Below, in pieces: positions 1-11,574 of a stretch of 64,000 nt of DNA; within the stretch, counting starts at the first letter, position 1; every line of letters starts with the position of its first letter. The translations under genes were made by a program, and so were the position numbers. Under the pieces are notes generated by a model. It did no database searches and was not told the DNA's origin. It worked only from the letters and a program-made list of their open reading frames with translations. The DNA comes from Anisus vortex (taxonomy: Eukaryota; Mollusca; Gastropoda; Planorbidae). Location of the stretch: positions 3,631,511-3,695,510 of the forward strand of contig OX421495.1 in the NCBI GenBank assembly GCA_949126835.1, read 5' to 3'.

Positions 1-29
1 TTCTTTAATGATTGGAGAGAAATATTTTT

Positions 30-300
30 GTCTTTAACTTTAATTTGATTGGAGAGAAATATTTTTGTCTTTAATTTGATTGGAGAGAAATATTTTTGTC
101 TTTAATTTGATTGAAGAGAAATATTTTTGTCTTTAATTTGATTGGAAAGAAATATTTTTGTCTTTAATTTGATTGGAGAGAAATTTTTTGTCTTTAATTT
201 GATTGGAGAGAAATATTTTTTTCTTTAATTTAATTGGAGAGAAATATTTTTTTCTTTACTTTGATTGGAGAGAAATATTTTTTTCTTTAATTTGATTGGA
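30..300. repeat. 31-bp tandem repeat, about 8 copies
   Basis: A 31-bp unit reading TTGATTGGAGAGAAATATTT followed by TTGTCTTTAAT is repeated head to tail with few substitutions. It stops near 300, where sequence shared with 21120 onward begins. No coding potential is seen. Confidence 0.9.
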
Positions 301-744
301 GATTGAGTTATTGTTCACTTTTTTCTCTTATATCTTTTTAATCCGATGAAAACATTTTAATTCTGCATTTACTTGAACAGTGAAAATAATAACATGTATA
401 GGAATAGAATAGCTTAAACAATGGTGGATCAGAATTTCACCAATTTCTGTGTTCATGGCACACATGGGATTGTGTGTCTACCACAATTTTTGGACATCGT
501 ATGCTTCAATTAACAGATGCCAGGTGCTTATTGTCTTTGGGTGGATTCAAGTCCTCAATGTAAATTTGTTAGTGTTAGCAATTAGCAACAACTGTAAGGT
601 GTACATTTCTTCAGACCCAAGCCTTTCATTTGTTCGGGATTGTCTTTTATAAACAATACATTGTGATGGTTTGAAATGTTATTCTTGAATTGGCAGAGAT
701 ACAAACATTAGTCATTAAAGAAACAACACGCATTGCCACCACAA

Positions 745-985
745 TGTCTCGTACCTTGTGAAGATGTTGGAGTGTTGTGAAATTTTTTGGAGTGTTGTGA
801 AGATGATCAAGTGTTGAGAAGATTTTGTTGAAGTGTTAGGAAGATGTTGAAGTGTTTTAAATTTTTTTGAGTGTTGTGAAGATGTTGAAGTGTTGGGCAG
901 TTTTTGGAGTGTTGCGAAGAGTTGAAGTGTTGGGAATGGGAAGTTTTTGGAGTGTTGTGAAGATAAAGCGAAGATGTTCAACAGT
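745..985. repeat. Degenerate minisatellite of GAGTGTTGTGAAGATG type
   Basis: The phrase GGAGTGTTGTGAAGATGTTG recurs with changes about every 25-35 bp. It produces false open frames on the minus strand. Block C keeps only a short remnant near 22385-22430, so copy number changed after duplication. Confidence 0.8.
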
Positions 986-2378
986 TGTGAGATGTGTTTT
1001 GGTTAGGAAAAAGGTATAGATGTTTTGATCAAATGTACAAATCAATAAGATATGAATATCAAGTTTAGGATATCTGAAAGTGTGATAATAGATTATTATA
1101 ACAATATATTATACAGAAAAAAAAATGACACAAGGTTTTATTGAGTTTACAAAATTTATTTAAAAAATTTCTTACAAATGTATAAAATTAATGAATTCAA
1201 GAATGTAACAATGCTGGCTCATTTCTGGCCCAGACTTAAAACCTATATAAAAGGATTTCCCTATATAAAAAGTTTACACAGAATAAAAAAAACCTATGCA
1301 TGCATAAAATGATAGACTTTCATTATATGTTCCCTGTATAGAGTAGATGGTTACCCAAGCAGCAGTATAGTGCCAAAAGCAAAAACTCTTCTGCAGTCTA
1401 AGCAAAGAATATTATACACATTCAAACATTTTTCTCTTTATGAACATGAGTATTTTTATTTTGTTGAGATTTACTTTGAAAAAAAAACCTGTATTACAAA
1501 ATATTTTTTTTTAATTCAATAATAAAATTCATTTCATAAAAGACATCTCCAGAACCAGATCTAACAGCTTATAAGATAAAAAAGAAACATCTTATTGCTG
1601 GTTGAATTTTATATTTCTTAATCTCCATATTATTTTTTTTTTGTTAATCTCAATAAGTAATGGGTTAATTTATTTACACACTTAAGTTATACAGTACAGT
1701 TTATTTTAAAAGGTTTTTCCTGCTGTCCAAGCCTTGAGTTGCGTTTGGTTCATTCTGTTGGACCACATCAAATGGTCTTTACAGCCACTTTTTTACAGCA
1801 AACTGAAAAAAAATAAATTCTGAAGCATTTTTAAAGTAGCTCATTTCAATGTGCCACAAATGTATGGACTTATTTCAATAGGCTATATGCTGCTAATGTA
1901 TGGGGTTTTGTGAAGATGTAGCTCATTTAAATATGCTACTTGTGTATGGCGTATTGTGACTGTCGCAAAAAACACCAATACATAAGGTGTGTGTGACACA
2001 AATCAAAGTTATTCATGACCTCTTTACGTCCTGTTACCCCCTCTACTATAAAACTGACTCTGGCCTTGCCACAGAATATGTATATTTTTGGGGGGCAATC
2101 CATATATTATGTCCTACGCACTGAAAAGTTGGGAGTGGGGTGGTTGCATTTGTTGTTCGCTATTTCTTTTAATGTTTTGATACAGACTGAAAATCAATGT
2201 CTTTTAGTCCAAAACATATCCATGTCCTGAATAATATATTAATCCATATAGGCCTATTAAAGAGCTTACATACTTGTTAAGAGTACATATCAACAGAGGT
2301 AAATGATTTTTTTTTTAGGCCTATTCGTTATTAATTAATAAGAAATAAAGAATAAAATTGATTTCGACTTACCTGAAT

Positions 2379-2463
2379 CTTATCTTATCTTATACATTAC
2401 AGACGCTCCTTCTATAAAGAAGATTATTGCGTCCTACGCTCATCCGTGGTCCGAGTCTAGTCT
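2379..2463 (-). mobile_element. LINE 3'-tail insertion inside exon-like ORF A
   Basis: On the minus strand this reads GACTCGGACCACGGATGAGC, then GTAGGACGCAATAATCTTCT, ending in a TAAGA-type tail. It is the same LINE 3' end as at 6547-6615. A 5-bp duplication (TGAAT on the plus strand, 2374-2378 and 2464-2468) flanks it. Block C lacks the insertion, so it postdates the A/C duplication. Confidence 0.85.
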
Positions 2464-2670
2464 TGAATAACACAAGAAACCCCATAGTAGGAACAAATAA
2501 AGGAAAATATGTGGGTGAAATAGTTCCAAACAGTGTGAATTTGGCATTCCTTACAAATTTCGTGCACAAAAACTTGAATTAATGCACATATAATGTAGCA
2601 GATGATATCATGTTCGAAATTCGAGATCATGTCCAGCCATCTTTCTTTTGCATTTCCGTATCTCAAAATC
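2457..2670 (-). pseudogene. Exon-like ORF A of an unrecognised paralogous family, interrupted by a LINE tail
   Basis: I do not recognise the protein. Together with ORFs near 9503, 24747 and 37567 it shows a shared pattern: a Cys-rich hydrophobic start (CYIICALIQ), then VH, then a central F-x-H-I, and an end of G-V-S-C-x-I. The 46 residues from that first Cys align with copies B and D without gaps. In copies B, C and D a splice donor follows directly. In copy A a LINE tail was inserted just before it, so the frame meets a TAG after two to three foreign codons; the donor (CAG|GTAAGT, GT at 2371-2372) survives beyond the insert. A possible acceptor is ATTACAG near 2671. The insertion probably disables this copy. 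Other exons of the gene were not found. Confidence 0.55.
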
Positions 2671-2711
2671 TGTAATGTATAAAATAATATCTTTGGTGGA
2701 AATAATACTTA

Positions 2712-5375
2712 GGGGACGTCCATTAATTACGTCAACAAAATAGGGGGAGGGGGGGTCTGAAAAAGTTTGACAATTGTTGACATGGGGGAGGGGGGGTCAA
2801 GAAAAGTTGACGTCAACAATGTTACTTTTTATGAGGTAAATAATGATAAAAATTTAGTACTAAATTCTACATTTGTCTTTTTAAACTTACATAGATAACA
2901 TTAACAACATAGTTTTAAGTTAATACAAATATATCAATTATGGAAACTACATTTGATATGTCCTTTTTGTGTCCATCTTGCTAGTTTGTAGATCTATGTA
3001 TGGGTGGAAACTAATGCAATTGTTAGCAAGGCAAAGTGACCGACCAATTGTAGAAAACCTCACCTTCGCTGTCTAGCAGGGTTGCCAGACACATGGGTGT
3101 CAAAAGAAGGACACCAAGAGACAAAAAGGAGGACATAGTGTTTCAATTGTATAGTTTCACATTTAGCCCGCAATCAGTATAATTTTATTACAAGAGCTGC
3201 CACTAAGTTTAAATGTGTATTGGTAAACTGATCAAGAAACAGTTTTGTTAAAAATAACATAAATTCAATGTAGGCTGAAAGGCAGCTTGCATTTGGTTGG
3301 GCAATTTTAAAGCTCATGCACAAGTCTTCTAAAAAAAACGGATAAATCTTTTCTTGTACAAATGATCACCTGTTTATTAATTATATTCTTAACATGTTAA
3401 TACTAATTTTAAAATTTATTTGTCCTTATATGCCAAAACATAAAATATTACAAAAGCTGGACATTTTAAAGGTATTCTGCTTTGCCTGCCGGACGGAGGA
3501 CAAGAGTCTAAATAGGAGGACATGTCCTCCTTTTGCCGTACGTCTAGCAACCTTAGTCTAGCGAGACATGGTGGCTGGAATAACTAAAGGAACACAAACA
3601 AACTGTCTGCAGAGAACGTTCAGAAAACCATTTTTTTTTTGCCGCTCAGTAAGCTTACATTTAAATTAGGCTAGGCGCCAGAGTCTGGCGTTCGGTATAT
3701 TTTAGAAGGCCATATAAGTGATGGCTGGGATTGACAATAGCATTAAAAACAATAATAGGCCCTCGCCGAGACTATAACTAATGTGTGCAAAGTATTGAAT
3801 GAAATGAATTTTGCGAATCCAACATGGTTATTTAAAAAAAATTTCCTTCAGATAAATAATTCTTGGCCCACCCCATGAAGTACGATATACTTAGCCTACC
3901 TTATTTACTTTTAACATCCCTAATTCTGATATATAAACTAATATATTTTTGCTCACTACGTTTTAATAGGTGAAACATTAAAATAAGTCAATTAGGCTAC
4001 ATATTTAGTAATTTTTACAACTTCATTTCTAATATTATGGAAAAATTTGATGAGATAAAAATGTATTAGTATCAGTGGCGTCGCCATTATTGCATGGAGT
4101 GGGTGGCAAATAGTGCAAGGTAGGGGGACAGGGAAGACCGTGTGTATATAATGTGTGTGTGTGGACAATAATGTAAGAAGGCATAGTGAACATATGGTTG
4201 AAATTAGGTATGTTAAAAAACCGGTTTAAAACCGGATTTCGGTTTCTCTCCCCCTCTTCCACTCCCCCTTCCAGCGCAATGTCACAAGTCCAAGGCTGGA
4301 AAAGCCAAATGTGCGAAGATGTTGTAGGTATATTTGAAAAATAGTTCAAATTTAATTAGTGGTTGCAGGGCATTCAAGAGATTGATTTCTTTGAATACAA
4401 TATGGTACACTTTACCATAAAATTCTTTAGAAATAAAACAAATCTGGGCTAATTGATTAAAACCGATAATAGCTTTCAATAGTGATAATGAAATTTGCGA
4501 TTATTGTTGACCATGATATTAAAAAGCATATGAAGAGGATGACGATGTTAATTCAGGATGCTTAGTACGCAGATGCGTACGCAATCCAGTGCGTGGTACT
4601 GCCACCGCTCCGGCTTATCTGATGGGAACATAGTTTACAACGAGCCATCGTTAAAGACGTTTAAAATTTTCTGACTCAAAGGATTGTAACTGTACCTTAA
4701 CATTTGGTTGGATGTTGTTTTTTATCGCAAGCCATAGTTGGTATTTGGAAAATAAGAAACACAATATCTAAGACTAAATAGTGTTAGTAAGGCATTTCAA
4801 TAATTGTTTTGTGTGAATTAGGCCTATTTATAAAAAATATTTCCATCAAAACCAAAAAAAAAAAGGCTGTGCTACTTGAAATAATGATTAGGCCTACCTC
4901 CCAACCAAAAAACCTAAATCCGGTTTTGAAAATCAAAATCGGTGTTCGGTTAACATTCCTAGTTAAAATAGAAGGCTAATTTACAACTGGTGCACAATTT
5001 CCCCCTAAACTATTTGACAATTAACATTGTATCAAAAGCTATTTTAGCGAACGTAGAATTAGACATGATTAAATATGTATATGAAAAGAACAATAGTAAA
5101 CATATGAGAATTATAGTCAATTAGAAATCTTTTTAATAAGTTTTAAAATGTATTACAATTAATTAGCCTATAGTATAGACCTTTCCGATTTAAATCTTTT
5201 TAAACAAAAAGACAAGCGTCTAAAATTGTGTTACTTGTTTTAGGGGGGGGGGGGTAACCAATTGTTGACGTAATTATATAGGGGGGGTCTCTGAAAGTTT
5301 GACAGTTGTTGACAAGGGGGAGGGGGGGAGGTATAAATCGCCTAAAAATTGTTGACGTAATTAATGGACGTCCCC
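2712..5375. mobile_element. 2.66-kb TIR DNA transposon with TTA target duplication, no transposase ORF seen
   Basis: Inverted ends begin GGGGACGTCCATTAATTACG and continue TCAAC. The left end starts at 2712 and the right end stops at 5375. Each end also carries a G-rich stretch with TTGACAATTGTTGAC-type words. TTA flanks both sides (2709-2711 and 5376-5378), as expected for PIF/Harbinger-type TWA target sites; that assignment is inference. Block C lacks the element. The interior holds only short frames, so it looks non-autonomous or decayed. Confidence 0.8.
3078..3554. mobile_element. Nested hAT-like MITE, 477 bp
   Basis: The left end is AGGGTTGCCAGAC and the reverse complement of the right end is AAGGTTGCTAGACG. 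They are flanked by TGTCTAGC (3070-3077) and AGTCTAGC (3555-3562), a 7-of-8 match typical of an aged 8-bp hAT duplication. It sits inside the 2712-5375 transposon and so is younger than that insertion. Confidence 0.65.
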
Positions 5376-5784
5376 TTACAGCTTCAATTTAAATAAAAAT
5401 ATCCTAAGCTATTTAATGTTCAGCGGTTACAAGTCTCTCCCCCCCCCCCACCCCTTACACACACACACTTAGCCTATTCTAATCAAATATTTGAATTAAA
5501 TGTGGACGACGTGCTAGTTTAACCACTTAACCATATGTAATATATATTGCTCGAGTAAACTCGATATGCAGGATTTTTTAAAAATCGAGTTTAGCCGATA
5601 ACATTGTCTTCTTTGTTGTTTTATTTTTTTTCTCTACTGGAAGTATTGAGCACTAGATTATTTGTATAGCAAATACGCTCTAGATCTAGTTGTTGTAGGC
5701 TACAATGGCTTGTTTTAATGATGAAGGGTATTTGTATTGGCGGAGCCGTAGTTAAGTAGTGAAAATAAAAAATAAAATTAAGGG
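5376..5784. repeat. Block X, left flank (partner: 26160-26306 and 32684-32905)
   Basis: Non-coding DNA colinear with unit 2. The shared anchors are a GTGCTAGTTTAA segment near 5510 and TATATTGCTCGAGTAAACTC near 5545. In unit 2 these anchors are separated by the 6.3-kb LTR element inserted in a TA tract. Confidence 0.75.
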
Positions 5785-6383
5785 TATCACAACAACTCGT
5801 CTACAAACGTTTCGTCTAGGACACTTTGTCTACAGAAAGTATAGGTCTACAGACATTACTTCTACCACGACAACTATACGTCTACCTCTACTTCATCTAA
5901 TGCGACACGCACTTCATCTACCGTGACAGTTCACCTGTCAGACAATTTGTCGACTGCCAGTTTTTTTTCTGGTAGACGAAGTCACTTCTGTACCCATGAG
6001 CCTCAAAGCTGGCGAAGTGTGTAAACCACTGGTTCCTCGAGTCAGGACTACGGTCGCCGCATGCCTCCACCCCTGTCTCTGTGGGTGTCGAGGCGTGGAG
6101 TGGTATGCGCCCGGGGCCGGGGTCGGAGCTGTCCGTACAGTTCAACCGGTCCCAGAGGTATATTGCATAATATATGATAACTTGGTACAAGAGGGCAATC
6201 TCACCGAGGGCGACATAGTGTTTTGACTCTTGGACTTGGACGGTGTATCAGGACTCACAAACGATAGTGTTGTTAGACGAGTAGTCGTATGGTAGGCTAT
6301 GCGTAGCCTAATGTCGGTAGACTTAGGTCTACTATCTGTAGACGAAGTGTCGTAGATGGAGAGTAGAACAGATGTCGTGGAAC
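5785..6383. mobile_element. Foldback-like repeat with arms built from TCTACGACA-type iterations
   Basis: The left arm (about 5785-5945) repeats words such as CTCGTCTACAAACGTTTCGT and TCTACCACGACAAC. The right arm (about 6240-6383) holds their reverse complements, GTTAGACGAGTAGTCG and GTAGACGAAGTGTCGTAG. The GC-richer centre contains short frames that share LKxGEVCK with the X' copy, but this conservation is not enough to call a gene. A second copy lies at 32905-33612. Confidence 0.65.
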
Positions 6384-6399
6384 TAAAATAAAGTGGTAA

Positions 6400-6615
6400 C
6401 CTGGCACCTTCCTTGTCCCTTATGCGAGAACAAATGCATATAAGTACTCTTTCTTCCCGAGTGGCATTCGGGCATGGAATGGGTTGCCTGAACAAACCAG
6501 GAAAACCAATAACCTAACATCATTAAAAACATTAATAAAAATGCAAGACTAGACTCGGACCACGGATGAGCGTAGGACGCAATAATCTTCTTTATAGAAG
6601 GAGCGTCTGTAATGT
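6400..6615 (+). pseudogene. LINE reverse-transcriptase C-terminus and 3' tail (5' truncated)
   Basis: The plus-strand frame 6400-6551 encodes a typical non-LTR reverse-transcriptase ending: YSFFPSGIRAWNGLPEQ, a Thr/Asn stretch, SLKTLIK, then a stop. The 3' tail GACTCGGACCACGGATGAGC followed by GTAGGACGCAATAATC and AGGAGCGTCTGTAATGT matches tails at 2379, 11575 and 53323. The copy resumes at 8808-8834 after a foldback insertion and ends in TATAAGATAAGATAAGATAA. Confidence 0.8.
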
Positions 6616-8807
6616 GGTGCTCGGTAAATTTGGCAATGGTAAATTTGGAACCGGTATTTAAGGCAAGGTGATTTTGACAAAGGTAATTTCGGAATAGGTA
6701 AATTCGGCAAAACACGCAAAGCGGTAAAATTGGCAACGGTAAAATTGGCAATCATATAATATCCACTGTTTTTATTAAAAGTATTGGTTAAACTACACTC
6801 TAGTCCATGGATAGGTAACCTATGCAATGCGTGCCATACTTGGCACACAGAGTGTTTTTAAATGGCACATGAAAGACCACCAAAATGGTGAAAAGAGCAT
6901 GATAACATTAAGGAGCAATTTGGCACGTTATTTAATTGAACGTCATCTAATGATCAAAGACAAACATTTTAAATAGGCGCCAAATGTACCCCTTCCCCAG
7001 CCCTGGCGTTTCTTCCCCCCCCTCAAGTTACGCCTCGGCAAATGTAAAGGTACGCCTATGTGTGTAGGTAACCAAATTGACTTTAGGCATCAAAGCATAC
7101 GTTTGTCTCCCCCACGATATTACGTAACTCTGACTACCTGACCGCCACCCCTACATAGTATGATACTGGTTGTGTAAACAAGAGCAAACGTAGAGTGCCC
7201 CCTCCCCTCCCTCCCCCGACCAGACTCTCCTTTCAGGCACGACCATACTAAGTCCTTTACGAATGAGCCCAGGTTTGTTTAGATCGTACGGGAAACATTG
7301 CAAACACATAACAACCCTTCTACTTTATATATCTATCAAAAACGAACACAGTCCTTATTCCCCTCTCCCGAGATACACGAATTTTCTTGACCGGTTACGT
7401 CAGGGAGAGTTAAGGAATTACTTTGCTGACCTATAGGCCTATTCTCTCAACACGGGTTGTTGAGTGTGTGTGTGTGGGGGGGGGGAACACATGGCCACCA
7501 TAAAACATTTTATCACATTCCATTGCAGTCGGCTATTTGCCGTCAATCAGTAGGCTAACTTTTGTCTTTGTAGTTTTAAACCTTGTACCTTCTATGTTAT
7601 AACGATACAAGTATACATTACTTAGACATATAGGCCTACAACAATACATAATAGTTGGCTATATTTGACATAGAAACCTCGATAACTTACAAGATTTTTG
7701 TAGCTAAATGTGCCTTATAGCCTAAGTAAATTGGTTTAAACATTGAAAGAACTTTTATACAATTTAAATGTTTTATTTACAACTCTCGTTTGTAATATAA
7801 TTTAAATATATAAGAAAAGTAAATATTTTTTTTTTTCAAAATTGTAATAATAAAATGAAATCCAATATCAATATCAATGTTTTGATAGAAATACTGGTTT
7901 GTTTTACTAATAACAACAATGTTCTGGGATTTAAAAGGAATTTAAACGAATACCCCCCCCCCCGACCTCTTTTAGTTTTCACTGCTTAGCCTGGTGCTAC
8001 CAAGCTGGTCACTAACACTTTAATCGGTGAGGAGACGGGGTTGGGGAGACGAGGGTGGGGAGACGGGGTGGTGAGACGGGGGAGGGAGGGGCTAGAGTTT
8101 GCTTTTGTTAACACGGCGAGTCTCATTCTGGTGTTTAAAAAAGAAGAGGGAGATGGCAACTAATCTACATTATGTAACATTGCTTTGCCTTGTTTCCTTG
8201 TGCTATAGACAAGGCGGGGGGGGGGGGGGGGGGGGGGGGTTACATTTGGCGTCTATTTAAATGTTCCTTTTTATGCATTAGTTAACTAACGTAAATGGTT
8301 AAAAAAAAATTACGGTGTATTTATTCAATGTTTTTCTTAAATTTAATTTTTAGTCAAACGAACTAATTAACTATTTTTTGTTACCTAATTTGTATGCTTT
8401 ATTATCGAGGGCGGGAGGGAAGGGGGGCATTCTACGTCTGCTCTTGCAAACACTACCAGTATCATGGTGTAGGTCAAGTAGTCAGAGTTACGTAATCTCG
8501 CCAATGTGCTATAAACGGAGGAAGTTTATAGGGACGTATTGGAGATAAGGGAATGCATTGATGCGTAAAGATCTAAACAGAACTCCAAGTGATCGTCAGT
8601 TGGGCTTCCTTACACACATACCGCCTTTGGCCACCTTTGGGGGTGGGGTAAAAACAGTGGATATTAAATGATTGCCAATTTTACCGTTGCCAATTTTACC
8701 GCTTTGCTAGTTTTGCCGAATTTACCTATTCCAAATTTACCTTTGCCAAAATTACCTTGCCGAAAATGCCGTTGACGAAAATACCGTTGCCAAATTTACA
8801 GTGATTC
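6616..8807. mobile_element. Foldback transposon, about 2.2 kb, in a LINE tail with a 9-bp target duplication
   Basis: Left arm 6616-6775 and right arm 8649-8807 are inverted repeats made of about 15-bp iterations (GGTAAAATTGGCAAC and variants). Inner inverted segments also pair: about 6967-6994 with 8240-8270, and 7108-7220 with 8408-8510, the latter closely similar; a partial extra copy lies near 8085-8120. CTGTAATGT occurs at 6607-6615 and 8808-8816, and the flanks rejoin as one LINE tail. No transposase ORF was found. Foldback elements and 9-bp duplications are often linked to MULE- or FB/TU-type transposition; that placement is inference. Confidence 0.85.
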
Positions 8808-9502
8808 CTGTAATGTATAAGATAAGATAAGATAATGATATTAGGCCCTATAATCTTTAAATCTTTTACTAGACATCGATTTTAAACTAGTAAAACGCTA
8901 AACGTTGGTGCCATTGGCGCACCAACGGAGTCATACACTGAGCCTGCGCTATTGACTAGAGGCAAAGAAAGTTCAGCACTACTAGCTTAGACCTATAAGC
9001 TTAAAATTAGGCCTACACTATATTAATGCAGCAAGCAATGTAACTGTAGAGGAAGGGGGGTGGCGGCCGACCCGGGCGCCAATGTATGGATAGGCGCCAA
9101 AATGGCATTTATGAAATAAACATTAAAAAACAGTTCGTTGACAAAAATGAGTTAATTTATTATGGCATACATTTTTTAAATAAATAAATTATTGAGCGCA
9201 AAGCAAGATATTTTAAATCGTTCTATTGGTGGTTAAAAAAATTCTATTAAATTTCTTTGTTGCATCTTGTTCAATATGACGGTACGAGTAGGCCTAATGC
9301 AAGATTCAATGGTTTACTGCGGATTCTACTGTAATGGCAAGTGGGATCTGGCAATCGTGTATCCACTGTACCAATATTGAAATTATTTTAGTAGTTCCGT
9401 TAGTTAACTTGTAAAATAAACGCCCTCGATTTCGAGTTTGAATCATTAGGTTTACATAGATTGTTTACAGTTATTTCTAGAAAAATAAACACATATTTTT
9501 AC

Positions 9503-9690
9503 CTCAATACCACAGGAAATACCACGGTAGGAAGATACAAAGGAAATCATGTGGACAAAAATCTTAAAGGCGACATAATGTCTTTTTTCCTCGAAATATT
9601 TATACACACAAAACTGAATTATTGCACATAAATATAGGCAGCCAGCATTGTAAAAATACTTCTCCATCTCTCTTGTCATAGTGAAGAACT
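9503..9690 (-). CDS. Exon-like ORF B of an unrecognised paralogous family
   Basis: The minus-strand frame runs from about 9690 to a splice donor (ATTGAG|GTAAAA, GT at 9501-9502). Its start FFTMTREMEK matches FTKTREMEK in copy D; the core CLYLCAIIQF and the end SYRGISCGIE align with the other copies with no gap over 46 residues. The nucleotide sequence has diverged far from copy A while the frame stayed open, which favours past or present coding function. The segment is hydrophobic with conserved Cys residues. The upstream boundary is unclear: an AG acceptor (GAGCAG) lies at the edge of homology but lacks a good pyrimidine tract. No other exon was recognised. Function is unknown. Confidence 0.5.
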
Positions 9691-10099
9691 GCTCACATTA
9701 ATATTATTTTCAATTTCCAATGATCCTAATTTATTGATTTAGCCTATTTGGCGTAGCTACTTTACCCGTCGTGGTACTTTACGCGTGGTAGGCCTAACAC
9801 TTCCCGGTATTGAGAAATGTAGGCTATAGTATCAGTAGGCCTATTATTATGCATAGTCTACTTGCAAAAGGTGTTTGCTATATCATGAAAAAAATAGAAA
9901 TTTTGCAAATAAGCCTGGACCTTTTACGTCACAATTTAGCATCTTTTGAGAGGTGCTTCATTTTTTTTATCAACTTTGTCTATTTATTAGAGTAGAGAGA
10001 AATTTTAGGAGGATGTTCTTGAATACATTGGCGATAACTCTTTTTTTTTTAAAAGTGACATAGCACCTTTTGCAAGTGGACTACTCCAATATTAGACTA

Positions 10100-10600
10100 G
10101 GTACATAAGATGAGATAAGATTGCTTTATTGATCCAAATAAATGGAATTTGAATTGATTACATAAATTCCGTCTTTCAGCATACCGGTAATTAAAACAGT
10201 ATTAAAGAACCATTTGTACTCAAACACAATAGACATTCGCGCACACTGACATACCATTTATCATACAAGAAAAAAAAGTATCATTTAGGAGTCAGCTATT
10301 GAGCCATTGTATTTCCAGGCTGACTGATGATTCTTTTGCAAGATTTTCACTGATAGTGGAACAAAAGAGTTCTTGAATCTCTCTGTTCTTGCCCTTATCG
10401 AAAGAAGCCGACCACTTCGACAAAATATGATGTAACTACTGTGAAGCGGGTGTGCAAGATCTTGGAGGATTTTAACATTCATAGACATGTACCTTGAACT
10501 GAATAGATCTGCAAGAGATGGTAATTCTGTCTGTGTAGTACGAGAGGCTTTGTTTATTAGGCGGTCTATCCGGTGTTTGTTCAATTACCATTCCAGCAGG
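10100..10600 (-). pseudogene. LINE reverse-transcriptase C-terminal fragment with 3' tail
   Basis: The minus-strand ORF 10285-10584 has the usual C-terminal module of many animal LINE reverse transcriptases: HRIDRLINKAS, then LADLF, DLAHPLHSSY, a GRLLSIRARTERF stretch, and KNSFVPLSVKIL. A short 3' UTR follows and ends near 10103 in ATCTTATCTCATCTTATG after CAATAAAG. Block D lacks it, so it inserted after the B/D duplication. It is heavily 5' truncated. Confidence 0.8.
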
Positions 10601-10790
10601 TGATTGCGAAGGTTATGTCTGGTCTATATAATATAGGCCTACTTTCTATTATAAAGTTTAGTCATAGTAAGCGTAGCCTACACTTTTAAACACATCTAAA
10701 AGATAATAGTTCTAATAATAAATAGACCACTACTTTTGAGATCGCCCGTAACATTTGTAGTTATTAGGCCTAGTTCAGACCAATAAAGAA

Positions 10791-10871
10791 TTAACCCTTA
10801 CAGTCCCGGGCGCGTATATAGCGGAACTGAAGGCAGCATAGATAGAAGTAGGTCGGTACGGGAAGGGTTAA
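10791..10871. mobile_element. piggyBac-like MITE, 81 bp, TTAA flanks
   Basis: TTAA bounds both ends. The inner ends are CCCTTACAGTCCCG and, reverse complemented, CCCTTCCCGTACCG. A near-identical copy lies at 52588-52670. TTAA target sites and CCCTT-type ends fit a piggyBac-derived MITE (inference). Confidence 0.75.
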
Positions 10872-11574
10872 TAAGAATTAATTGAAAAAGCGCAGTTGTA
10901 TACAGGTATAAGGCCTTAATTAGTAGGCCCAATAAGTTCTCTAAATGTCTTAGGCCTACAAGTTGTAGGCCTACCGTGCATCTTTCTTCTTTTACGATTA
11001 CTTTGGCTTATGATAAAAATAAAATTGTTATTGCTGTCTGCAAACATGTGCAGTTTGTCATCGCAACTACGGTTGTTGGAAGAAAGACAGTAGGCTAAAA
11101 ATAAATTTAAATTTAGTTTATCGGTAAGTTTTTTGGTCCTCGTCAATGATCAAACAATATTTTTTAAAAGCTGCTTAAGTTGGTTTTATTTTGCGTTTTT
11201 TGTTTTAAATAAATTTAGCCTAAATAATTGGCGCACCGCACCCATTTCGGCCACCCCTGATCGTTAAAAACTTAGAACCAAGCAGTCATTTATCCTTTGT
11301 ATGATATTGAATAGGCCTTCATCGCTGTGCAGTCAACAAGCTTTTGTATCTTGGCGCAATATGGCTAATATATGGCATTAAAAGTTGGATGTTAAAATGT
11401 TTTATTTTGTAGGCTTACAATTCACTCATTAATTATACAGAAAAGAAAGAAAAAGACAACAAAAATATAAAAATATCCGTTGCATTTTCTTAATTTAAAT
11501 TAGCATCGTAGGCCTTTTAAAGTATCCTGTCGGACCATATTGATCCATAGGGCATTGTAAGCCTACTGGAATAT
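10872..11574. other. No gene seen
   Basis: AT-rich sequence with many TAGGCCTA words. A short minus-strand frame near 10916-11146 has no recognisable motif and no partner in unit 2. Confidence 0.6.

Larger units (their letters stand above)
297..2670. repeat. Segmental-duplication block A (partner: block C, 21120-24950)
   Basis: Many stretches match block C in the same order and orientation, for example 297-337 with 21125-21165, 517-575 with 21197-21257, 690-770 with 22310-22390, and 1050-1700 with 22470-23120. Block C is longer because it carries two solo LTRs and another insertion. Apart from the exon-like ORF at the right end, I see no gene in block A; it is AT-rich and non-coding. Confidence 0.85.
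8835..10790. repeat. Segmental-duplication block B (partner: block D, 35390-38290)
   Basis: Colinear matches include 8856-8995 with 35400-35540, 9090-9165 with 35740-35810, 9780-10090 with 37860-38105, and 10640-10785 with 38120-38285. Block B has its own LINE insertion at about 10100-10600. Beyond the exon-like ORF I see no gene. Confidence 0.85.

Noticed and set aside
5918..6495. Short frames in the X repeat, partly shared with 32986-33204
   Set aside because: They share only a few residues (LKxGEVCK) between duplicated copies, with frame breaks elsewhere; the inverted-repeat structure explains the sequence better.
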